Shown piece by piece: positions 1 to 11,160 of a stretch of 64,000 nt of DNA. Numbering within the stretch: the stretch's first letter is position 1; each line of letters starts with the position of its first letter. A program made the position numbers and the translations under genes. Below the pieces are notes generated by a model that saw only the letters and a list, made by a program, of their open reading frames with translations, was not told the DNA's origin and searched no databases. The stretch comes from Rebecca billardiae RCC1528 (taxonomy: Eukaryota > Haptophyta), in NCBI GenBank assembly GCA_965240325.2, contig OZ251234.1, positions 2,209,568-2,273,567 of the forward strand, written 5' to 3'.

Positions 1-577
1 GGGGGCGGTTGCAGGCCCTCTGTACCCCCGAGGGCACGTGAGCGCGCGCGCGTAGTCTAGATCGCGCTCCGGGACGCACGCGCGCCACCACGCGTTGTGG
101 CGCCGCGCGCCGACCTCCCGAGTCGGCCCGAGCTCGGCCGCGCGCCGTCGCGGGCGCAGGCCGGATTTTTTTCGGCCGCGACCCCGAGGCGAATTGGAGA
201 AGCCGACGCGTAGTAGTAATGATTCATCCCATGCTCAGTCAAGCCGATGAGATCATAGGGAGGTCGAGATGTCGTTGAAATTATGCTCAGTCAATGATCA
301 ATTACCTCGCCGCGATCTCGGCGTTGTTGCGGTAACCAAGTGAGTCTGGCACAAGTTAAATCTACCGAGGTTTTTAACCTTCATAGCAATCTCGCGGCTT
401 CAAATGGTAATGCATTAACGCTGCTGATGCCCCTCCAGGTGCGCATCTCCGCTGCGAACCCCGCCGAACGGCCTTCTTGTTGAACCGGATACCGTACCGG
501 CACGGCCGAGCAGGCGAGCACGCCCTTCTTCCAACGGGACGACCTGCTTCGCGTACAGTTCGCACGTGGACTTCCGC
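1..577. other. Window start to first gene; no gene seen
   Basis: GC-rich at the left, then a more AT-balanced stretch at about 200-420 with no convincing reading frame. It presumably contains the promoter and 5' UTR of the ankyrin-like gene that follows. No RNA gene or repeat unit was recognised. Confidence 0.5.
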
Positions 578-1915
578 ATGTCGTCCCTGGTGGCTATCCT
601 CGGCACCGGCGAGCACCTCCGACTCGTGATCGACGAGCTGGACGAGGACGACGCCCTCTGCGTGGCGCTCTGCTGCAAGGCGACGCACGACGCCACGCTC
701 GCTCGATTCCCCGCGGGCATCTGCACGCGCACGGAGGCGGCTTGCAAATCGACGGCGCATGCAGCCTGGGCTATGGGCCTCGGCGAGGGGCACTCGCCGG
801 CGGGCGCTCGCGTCTGGGCGGCGGCGGCGCGCCTCAACCGAGTCCACATCATGCGCGTGCTCGTCAAGCTCGGCATCGACGCCGACGGCAGCGCGCTGTG
901 CGAGGCCGCACGGCACGGCTCTCTCTTCAGCGTCGAGTGGCTGCTCGTGCACCACGGGCTGATCCCGGGCCCGCGCGAGGTCGAGGCGGCGGCGGCGGGC
1001 GGTCAGCCACGTATCCTCGAGCGCTTCCTCACCCTCAGCGGCGTCCGCTGGGACTCCGACGCGTACGTCGCCGCGGCGCGCAGCGGCTGCACCGTGTGCA
1101 TCCGGCTGCTGATGGAGCACGAGACGGACGCCTTCGACCTCGACCTCGACGTGTACACCAACTACACCGACCCGTCTGTCCCGCACGAGCTGGCGGCGGA
1201 GGCAGCGCCGCCGGCGGAGCTGGGGCGGCTCGAGACTCCCACGCTCGCCCCGCGCGACCAGCCCATCCCCGCGCCGGACTCGGCCGCGCGCCTCGCCTCA
1301 CCGGCCTCGTCGCGGCCGGCGCCGCCCCAGCAGCAGGAGCCAGCCGGCCCGTTGCGGAGGTGGCTGCGGCGCGTGCTCGGCCTGGCGGCATCCTCGCCCG
1401 AGCGGCAGCGGCGAAGCACGCCGACGACGGCTTCGCCGCCGCCGCCTGGCCCCAGCCCGCTGCCGCCGCCATCGCCCTCCGCCACGCAGCCGGCGCAGGA
1501 GGACACCCCGTGGTACGAGCAGCAGGGCCGACCGCCGACGGCACCGCCGCCGCCGGTCGTGCGCAGGCGGTGGGACGAGCGCGCGTGCGAAGCGGCGGCG
1601 GCCGCGCGACAGTTGGAGGCGCTCGAGGTCCTGCTCGTCCACGGCGCGCCGTGCACGACGCGGGCGCGCCAGTATGTCACGCCCCACGCCGCCGTGCCCA
1701 TAGCCGACGGCTTGACGAGCTCGTATCATCATCACTCACATCAGCTGCAGCAGTGGGCGCCGGGCGGCTCCGATGAGGCGCGCTCGCACGCCACAGACAC
1801 GGATGATCAGATGGCAGCCGCGGTCGCGACGGTGGCGAGTGGCGATGGCGATGACTCGGCACCGGGCGACGCCGACAGCTGGATGCGGGCCGTGAGCGCT
1901 GGCGGCGGCGGATGA
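578..1915 (+). CDS. Ankyrin-repeat protein with F-box-like N-terminus
   Basis: Single-exon frame of 445 residues; the first in-frame ATG is at 578 (the frame is open a little upstream, but only from a GTG). The N-terminus (about residues 8-45) has a leucine/aspartate pattern followed by ALCCKATHDATLARF, resembling the degenerate F-box at the head of many protist and giant-virus ankyrin proteins. Residues about 75-185 form three to four ankyrin-like helix pairs (AAARLNRVHIMRVLVKLG, CEAARHGSLFSVEWLLVHHG, AAAGGQPRILERFLTL, AAARSGCTVCIRLLMEH). A Pro/Ala/Ser-rich low-complexity linker (about 205-325) separates these from one more ankyrin-like unit (ACEAAAAARQLEALEVLLVHG). The tail is low-complexity. 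Such proteins are usually protein-binding adaptors, with an F-box pointing to SCF ubiquitin ligases. The family call is by motif only; substrate and location cannot be read from sequence. Confidence 0.7.
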   Translation: MSSLVAILGTGEHLRLVIDELDEDDALCVALCCKATHDATLARFPAGICTRTEAACKSTAHAAWAMGLGEGHSPAGARVWAAAARLNRVHIMRVLVKLGIDADGSALCEAARHGSLFSVEWLLVHHGLIPGPREVEAAAAGGQPRILERFLTLSGVRWDSDAYVAAARSGCTVCIRLLMEHETDAFDLDLDVYTNYTDPSVPHELAAEAAPPAELGRLETPTLAPRDQPIPAPDSAARLASPASSRPAPPQQQEPAGPLRRWLRRVLGLAASSPERQRRSTPTTASPPPPGPSPLPPPSPSATQPAQEDTPWYEQQGRPPTAPPPPVVRRRWDERACEAAAAARQLEALEVLLVHGAPCTTRARQYVTPHAAVPIADGLTSSYHHHSHQLQQWAPGGSDEARSHATDTDDQMAAAVATVASGDGDDSAPGDADSWMRAVSAGGGG

Positions 1916-2803
1916 CCGCGCCGCATTATCGTCACGCTACTACTTACTATCTGATGGCCTCGCGCGCGGACATGCACGGCATCAGTGCGACATATATATA
2001 TATATCGTAGTATCTAACAGTGACGCTGATGACGAGCAGTGACTGACTGAGTGACGACGACGACCCGCGCCGTAGACTCACGCGGTAGAGGGCGGGTCAG
2101 AGCCCCACTGGGGGGTGCGTGGCCCAAAATCCAACTTCCTGTCGTCTTGAGATGAGGCTCTCAAACTTCGGGATGTCAATGTTCGCCTGAAATGAGCTGG
2201 GGTCACGCTGACAAGTTTTGCGGAAAAATGCCTCACATACTGGAGATATACGACCTCAATCTCGACGCGATCTCGGCAACATTAGTGAGGGGAGATCTAT
2301 ACACGACGATCTCCAAGGTGATCTCGCTATTTGCATCAGGCCAGAATCGCACCGTCTAGATCACATTTTGGCAGTCTGAAATTGGCACGGGCGGATTCTA
2401 CACCCTGGAATTAAGCCTTAACGCCTACTAACTAGTTCGTCCAAGTAAATACTACGACCCGTGTGATAGCTAGTTCATGCTAATAAGAGATTTCGGGAGA
2501 TTGTGGCACCCGAGAGTGTAACGGTCGGAGCTCTCGGACCCCACTACCGGGGTAAATTATTACCGGCGGGCCGCGCCGCGCCGCCGGAACGCCCTGCCCC
2601 CGTTGCGGCTGCGATGATGATTTCGATCGTCGTATAGTCATCTGCTGATCAGATGATGATATATATATATATGCATCGCGTCGTCTGCATATCATCATCA
2701 GGCCGCCTGCTGCTGATTATGGCCCGCGGTGCAGGGCGGAGCGCGCAGCGTGGAGCCCGCACCAGCGGGCCCGAACCACGTTTCAAAAAGATCTTTGATC
2801 AAG

Positions 2804-2845
2804 AAAAAAGGGACGGGGGGCGGCGGAAAAAAGGGACGGGGGGCG
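2804..2845. repeat. Two direct copies of a 19-nt G-rich motif
   Basis: The motif AAAAAAGGGACGGGGGGCG occurs at 2804-2822 and again at 2827-2845. The runs of four to six G could in principle stack as a G-quadruplex. No gene is close enough to assign a role. Confidence 0.7.
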
Positions 2846-3610
2846 ATTTTTAGGGCTGGCGGAGACCGAGTTTCGAGTTTTTGAGATCGCATTGAGAGGT
2901 CTATCAGGCCAAAAAAAAGCGCGCCCAGCTGATTCCCTTAAGTAAAGTGCGATCTGGACGTCAGCTGGACGTGACATTAGTGTAACGGTTCGTTACGAGC
3001 GAATCGTACTCGTCTTCCCGGATCGCGTGACGTCCGGACTGGGCCACATCCGGATCGTCGGAGGTGACGTGCCCCGGCACCGGATCGATGGGCGATGGCG
3101 GATATGCGGGACGGCGCCTGCACGTGCCTCCGGACCCGCCTCCCGCTTGCTGCTCACGCAGTCAGCTGCGACCGTGGCGCATGATCGCAGAAGCAGTGCC
3201 GGCAGTACGGCCTGCATCAGCTAGTGCCGCGCCGTCGTGGCGCGCGCGGTACGGTTGCGCGTTTGCAGCGCTCGCCGCTCGGCGGCGACGGCACGCGCGT
3301 GCGGCTCAGGTGTGTCAAATGCGGTCTCGTCGGCGCGCTTTCGCCTGCCACCTCGTGCACCCGTGCCGCCAGTTTCATCGTCTTCATGAGGACTGCTGCT
3401 GCTGTCGCCATCCGCTCTCCATCACCCCGAGTCGCCGGTCGCGCGGCGCGCGCGGTAGGCACTAGGCAGGGCGTACGGTCACTCACCCGTGCAACGGGTC
3501 AAGTGGCCAGAGTACGTCTGGTCGTTGGCTGGCACGGGCCGCAGCGCTAAAGCACCCTGCTGTCACACCCGACTCCTTCAGTACTCCGAGCTCCGCGGCA
3601 CGACTCACTC

Positions 3611-3762
3611 GGCACGATCGCGGACGGGTCGGATCCGAGCTGATCAGCCAGAGTTGGACACAGTTTGGCAGCTACTAGTAGTAATTCCGATGCCGATGGC
3701 ACGATCGCGGACGGGTCGGATCCGAGCTGATCAGCCAGTTGGACATTTGGCAGCTAGTTGTC
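3611..3762. repeat. 87-bp-offset direct repeat
   Basis: A block starting GGCACGATCGCGGACGGG recurs at 3611 and 3698. The two copies stay alike through GCTGATCAGCCAG and TTTGGCAGCTA, with small indels between these blocks. It is a simple two-copy tandem duplication in non-coding DNA. Confidence 0.75.
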
Positions 3763-3988
3763 AGACGGACGTCCGATTTGACGACCGGTGCCGGGTGCGG
3801 TCTCAGGTCCGCTGCTGTGATTGTGTGAAGTGTGAATGAGTCTCGCGGTCGCGCAGGCAGGGCGACGGTCGGACTAATATAGCTTCAGTCATCTCAGAAC
3901 CGACTTCAACTGGCGAACTGCCACTACGGCGGAGAGCCGCGATTGCACGGCCACCGCGGGCCCCCAACTGCGTTGATTCTATGCAGAA

Positions 3989-4011
3989 AAGGACCGCGGA
4001 ACGCGGTCCTT
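3989..4011. other. Perfect GC-rich hairpin followed by AT run
   Basis: AAGGACCGCG (3989-3998) pairs perfectly with CGCGGTCCTT (4002-4011) around a GAA loop, and an (AT)n run follows at once. It could fold in RNA or DNA. There is no adjacent gene to make it a terminator, so only the structure is claimed. Confidence 0.7.
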
Positions 4012-4831
4012 ATTATATATATATATATGTGGCGTTATAACGGAGTTATAACCGAGTGTGTCGGGAGGCTGGAAAGGCGACGCGCAGCTGGTGGACAAGG
4101 GCCGCCATCGTCTTCTAGGTCCTGCAGGTAGTTGTAGCCGATTTCCGGAGCTCATCGGCCACGGAGCTATCCTTTATCATCATCATGGCGGCCGCTGGTC
4201 CTTTCATATCGGCCAACCACACTGGCTCCTCTATAAGTACCCGCTCCGCTCCACTATCCGGCGCTCGAGATCATATCCAAGATCATCTTAAGTCGGCATG
4301 GCAACGTATTACCAAAGTTCATCAAGCAGCCCACCTATCAGAGCTCGCTCGATCATCGGTTACACGACCTTTCCGCTTTCGGGCCAAGCTGCTCATCTCT
4401 AGGCCACCCCTGCTTGCCTGCGCATCGCCATCAGCAAAGCCCGAGGTCTCATCTCCTCTGCGTTCCTTGCTTGTGCTCGTTGCGAAACCCGCCATCCGCC
4501 CCTGCAGCCTCCGTTGTGGTTGACGACCTTGTCGTCAGGCCTGTGAGTGCTGAGCTTGCCTGAGCCAGGGACCTTGCTGCCACGCTGGCGCAGTCTGCGC
4601 GCAGCTTTGGCACCGTCGGCTCAGTCGCTCTTCCCGTTCAGCCAGGGACAAATCTCCACCATGCGCAAGTATATATATACATCACCATTTCTGCATGGCG
4701 TGTATCATCGGCATTTGCTGCATGCTCACTCACATGTGCTGCAATACCTGCCCTCGCATGCACATCACGCAGATTGTGGGTAGGTGATGTTCGTCCATAC
4801 TCAATGGCGTCGCGTCGCTTTCTATGCAGGA

Positions 4832-7009
<2,178 letters not shown>

Positions 7010-7015
7010 TATATA

Positions 7016-8012
7016 TCCCCTTACCGCAGGTTGCTTCTATACGAAGCAAAGATGGGTTCGCCCCCGCGGGTGCGTGCTCGACGGGCAGGTGGACGCCGCG
7101 AGAGGGCGCGCGATGGCTGAGAGGCATCTTCGTGAGCATCTTCGTGGGCCACCCGAGCCTCATCGCCGCCGCCCTCCCCCTCACTCCGGTGCCACGGCGT
7201 CCAAACGGAGTGCCAAACGAGTGTTCGAGCACGCCCAGAAGCAAAGTTTTGAGGGGTGCTCAGTTCGCCTCTGAGGTGCTCGTATCGCTACGGTATGGTG
7301 CCGCACGCGGTACCGCATCAGGCGGGGTGAAGGACGTCATCCGCCGGTCGGCTCTCGGGCTGCCAGTCAGTGCCTGTGGTGCTCGGACGCTGCTCTCCGA
7401 GCTCGAGATCCATCATGCGGCTTCCTGTGTGACGTCGGCAATGAGGAGGGTGTACTTGCGCAGCGGGGCGCGCGCGTCGCGCATGCGATCGAAACCGAAA
7501 CAGACGAAGAAACCTGACCGCCCATCCCGCCGAGCTCCTGGCTGACTTGCACTCGGCAATCACGCCGCGCGCGCGGCCTGCGGCTGCTGCGTGCGGCAAG
7601 CCGCCGAGCGTGTCACGCGCGACTAGCAGGTGAGTGAGTTCAGCGCGACGAGTCAGGTGAACGCGCGCAGACCAGCGCGTGCAGTACGTACACCGCCTAC
7701 AGCCATCTCGACCGATCGCCTACCTGCCTGAAGCAGCTGCAAGGCGTGCAGCCGGGTGTCGCGGGCACACGGCCAGCCTGGCGGGCACGACACGCCCGTA
7801 CGGCAGCTCGGCGCGCTGCCGCGCGATGCCATCGTGGAGGCATTGTAGCTGGAGGGACCAGTCTGGCGGCTGTCTGAGGGTAGCTAGACCATGCCTGCAC
7901 AGTATCATGCGGCGTTCAGCGCCCAAATGCGCCCTGACTGGCCGCAAGGCGCCCTCAGCGGACGCCGTCAACTTTGCTTCCATACGAAGCAAAGTGAACT
8001 GCGGTAAGGGGA
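7016..8012. mobile_element. TA-flanked 997-bp inverted-repeat transposon, copy 1 (element B)
   Basis: The termini are TCCCCTTACCGCAG at 7016-7029 and its exact reverse complement ending at 8012. TA dinucleotides flank both sides (7014-7015 and 8013-8014), which fits a TA target-site duplication as made by Tc1/mariner-type and some other DDE transposases. Just inside each end lies a short palindrome (7031-7049 and 7972-7994). A second, inverted and diverged copy of nearly the same length lies at 55128-56126. The minus strand of the central region carries a frame conserved with copy 2. No complete transposase was recognised, so it is probably non-autonomous or decayed. Confidence 0.8.
7418..7549 (-). 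pseudogene. Decayed reading frame shared by both copies of element B
   Basis: Read on the minus strand, this stretch translates to a peptide ending in KYTLLIADVTQEAA and a stop. The equivalent region of copy 2 (plus strand, inside 55468-55866) has the same frame with a shared pattern FFxCxGxDRxRDARxP followed by RKYTLL and VT. One three-base length difference preserves the frame. Copy 1 stops just after this block while copy 2 reads on. The protein family was not recognised. Confidence 0.45.
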
Positions 8013-8550
8013 TAGCTACAGGGTGAGCGACGGCCGCAACGGTGCGGTGCGCCACCGCGCGGAACTCGTCCCGCGCGAGCGGCGCAAGCAGCTGCAGCTC
8101 CTCGACCGCGAGGTCTATGGCACGCTTGAGGGCCAGGTGGGCCCATACGAGGCGCGGCTCGACACCTTCCCCGCGATCGTCCCGATTGTCGTGGGGGCGT
8201 TCGGCGAGTGGAGCGCGGAGGTGGACCTCACCCTCAAGAAGATCGCCAAGATGGGGCGGGACACGTGGCGCGCGCGCCTCAGCGCGCCCTCGCGCCCCGC
8301 CGCCGAGCGCGCGCTGCTCGGCACCATGCGGCGCGAGCTGGGCATGCGCTGCCTGCGTGGCCAGGCCAAGATGCTCATCGCCCGCGCGCGCATGGCGCAC
8401 GTGCGCCCGGGGGCACGCGCCCGCGGGGGCACTGCGTACGACGACTGCTTCGAGACGACGGCTGACGACGCGTGGCACCGCGACCACCGCGGTGGCGCGC
8501 GCGCGTCGACGCCAGACGGTGCGTCGAGCTTCCGCTCGGCGATGGAGTGA
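8008..8550 (+). pseudogene. C-terminal remnant of a reverse-transcriptase-type protein
   Basis: An open frame of about 180 codons begins directly at the right edge of element B (a stop lies inside the element's terminal repeat) and ends with TGA at 8548-8550. There is no in-frame ATG near its start, so it is 5'-truncated. The pattern YEARLDTFPAIVPIVVGAFG, then LRGQAKMLIARARMAH, resembles the C-terminal tails of algal and dinoflagellate retroelement proteins, in which a GAFGE-like turn precedes an arginine-rich helical segment. This match is from memory of the family and only moderately secure. The truncation at the transposon boundary suggests that insertion cut it off. Confidence 0.4.
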
Positions 8551-8621
8551 TGGGCGACTACGAGGGGGGGGGACGACGGCGAGGAGCGCTGATCCTGGTG
8601 TTTGTCTCTGCTGCTCGATCT

Positions 8622-8702
8622 GCCGCTACAGCTTGCTGACTCTTCGGACGCCTGCCCGTTGCATACCACGTCGTTAATATATATATATATATATGTCTAG
8701 CC
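8622..8702. repeat. Dispersed repeat, copy 1 (with AT run)
   Basis: The block starting GCTACAGCTTGCTGACTC, passing through GCCTGCCCGTTGCATACCAC and an (AT)n run, and ending ATGTCTAGCC recurs at 41361-41442. The copies differ by a few small indels. The function is unknown; it may be an element edge or a duplicated 3' flank. Confidence 0.75.
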
Positions 8703-9383
8703 ACTCCGCCATGCCCGGCTCGTACAAGGCGTCGGGTACGAATGGACTCTGGAGCTGGATGGTCGCGGCGCGCGGCGTCGTGGAGTAGACAGACCACAAT
8801 GATCAATCATGGAACGATCAGGTTAGCTATGTTGGGATTTGAGCAACGAACGACAGCGGGCGCTGGCAGCGGCGTGGCGGTTGAGCTGCTGCCCGAGGTC
8901 GAGAGGGCGCCCGCGAGAACGATGAAGCGTGCGGGTTGACGCGACAGCGGCGAGAGCAAGAGACCATTGCATGAGGGGCGACGCGGCGAAGACAGATGAT
9001 GACGTCGCGCCGCCGAACGATCAGGCGGGGAGCCGGGCCACACAGACAGCCAGCGACCTTACCGAGCAGAGGGGCTGCGGCGACTGCGGTGCACCTCCTG
9101 CAGCGGAGCGTGCACCCGGCAGTGCCCGATGCAGGCGATTCCCTTGCCCAGCTCGGCGCCTTCGTCGTGAGCAGCCCCATGGCGCCCCCGAGAGCGAAGC
9201 CTGATCGATCCGATGTGAGCGGTAACCAACCGAGTCCTGCAGGTGCGCCGCTGTGGGCCAGATTGGCAGCGCACCAGGACTCCTGCGCGCGGCGGTGCGC
9301 ACAGGACAACGCAGGAATGCCGTGCGAGCCGGATTCTTGGCGTCGCTCATAGACACTCAGTTATAGGTTCCCTATAACGCCAC
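8695..9383. repeat. Tandem duplication unit 1 (689 bp)
   Basis: Begins GTCTAGCCACTCCGCCATG and ends CCCTATAACGCCAC, then repeats immediately as unit 2. Apart from a 180-bp insertion and a 1-nt indel the copies are close to identical, so the event looks recent. Each unit opens with a small ATG frame (MPGSYKASGTNGLWSWM... 25 codons, 8711-8788 in this copy) and closes with a TTATAGG/CCTATAA hairpin. No larger protein was recognised. Confidence 0.85.
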
Positions 9384-10253
9384 GTCTAGCCACTCCGCCA
9401 TGCCCGGCTCGTACAAGGCGTCGGGTACGAATGGACTCTGGAGCTGGATGGTCGCGGCGCGCGGCGTCGTGGAGTAGACAGACCACAATGATCAATCATG
9501 GAACGATCAGGTTAGCTATGTTGGGATTTGAGCAACGAACGACAGCGGGCGCTGGCAGCGGCGTGGCGGTTGAGCTGCTGCCCGAGGTCGAGAGGGCGCC
9601 CGCGAGTCCCGTTTATAAGTTGGAGCGGGCGTCCAAGTAGTCGTTGATGAATCCCGTTTAGAAATAGAAGAGACGAGGACTGCGCGGCCGCGCGCGCACG
9701 ATCGATCGCGACGCGCGGCGAGCAGACACGCGTCAGAGTGCGCCGCACCCGCGCGACGCACGGGCGCGAGGCGAGCGCGTATCTCAAACGATGAAGCGTG
9801 CGGGTTGACGCGACAGCGGCGAGAGCAAGAGACCATTGCATGAGGGGCGACGCGGCGAAGACAGATGATGACGTCGCGCCGCCGAACGATCAGGCGGGGA
9901 GCCGGGCCACACAGACAGCCAGCGACCTTACCGAGCAGAGGGGCTGCGGCGACTGCGGTGCACCTCCTGCAGCGGAGCGTGCACCCGGCAGTGCCCGATG
10001 CAGGCGATTCCCTTGCCCAGCTCGGCGCCTTCGTCGTGAGCAGCCCCATGGCGCCCCCGAGAGCGAAGCCTGATCGATCCGATGTGAGCGGTCAACCAAC
10101 CGAGTCCTGCAGGTGCGCCGCTGTGGGCCAGATTGGCAGCGCACCAGGACTCCTGCGCGCGGCGGTGCGCACAGGACAACGCAGGAATGCCGTGCGAGCC
10201 GGATTCTTGGCGTCGCTCATAGACACTCAGTTATAGGTTCCCTATAACGCCAC
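9384..10253. repeat. Tandem duplication unit 2 (870 bp, with 180-bp insertion)
   Basis: The second copy of the preceding unit. It carries an extra 180 bp at about 9607-9786, beginning TCCCGTTTATAAGTTGG. The insertion length is a multiple of three, and a minus-strand frame stays open through it. There are no obvious target duplications. It may instead be the ancestral form, with unit 1 having lost the segment. Confidence 0.85.
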
Positions 10254-10695
10254 ATATATTATTACTCCTTCGCGCGTCAGCGCGCGCGCAGAGCAGCGGC
10301 AGACGGCGGCGGAGCCGCATCGGCGCATCAATGCGTCTGCTCACACATCGGTCCGAATGGTCCGTCGCCGAGACCGGCCACCGGGCCTGCCGGAATGGTC
10401 GTCATCGTCAGCGCGCGGCCGCTCGGCCACGCGCACTGCGCAGCTGGGCGGGACGGGTAAGCCCACCGGGCAGCAGCGCGTTCGTCGCCATGTCCTCTCC
10501 TCCCTGCGATGGCGCGTGCGCGCGGGACACGGCGTGCGCGTGGGCACGTGGGCGCGGTGCGCGGTGCGCGGTGCGCGGTGGGCGCGCTCGACCGAGCGGT
10601 GCGGGGCTAGGGGAGGGCGGGCGGCAGGGCAGGTCCGGGCTGCGCGCGGTGGCGCGCGCTCGCACGCGCACGCACCCGCCTCGCCCCCGGCCTCG
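10254..10695. other. Downstream flank of the OTU gene; no gene seen
   Basis: A 440-bp stretch rising from AT-containing to very GC-rich DNA, presumably the 3' UTR of the minus-strand OTU gene plus spacer. No RNA gene or terminator-like element was recognised. Confidence 0.45.
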
Positions 10696-11129
10696 TCACT
10701 CCTCCTCCTCCGCCTCGCTGCTGTCCGCCTCAGCGGCGGCGGCGCGGCCGCGGCCGCGGCCGGCGCGGCCGAGCCCACGGCCACGGCCACGGCCGCGGCC
10801 GCGGCCGCGGCCGGCGCCGCGCGACGCGACGAGCAGGACGTAGGCGGGGTGGCTCGCGGCGGTCTGGCGGCGCGCGCGCGTCTGCGCGAGCGAGGTGGAC
10901 GCGTCGAGCGGCGCCGGCCGCGGCGACGCGGGCGCGGAGGACAGCGGCCGCTCGGACGGTGCGGAGGGCGAGGGCGGTGTCGCAGTGGGCGCGGACGGGG
11001 CCGGCCGCTCGCCTCCGCCGTCTGACGAGCGCGCGGGCACGGCGGCGGCGGCGGCTGCGGCGGTGGCGGCGGCGGCGGCGGCGGCGGTGGCGGCGTCGGC
11101 CGCCGCGGCCGCCGCGGCGGCCGCCGGCG

Positions 11130-11160
<31 letters not shown>

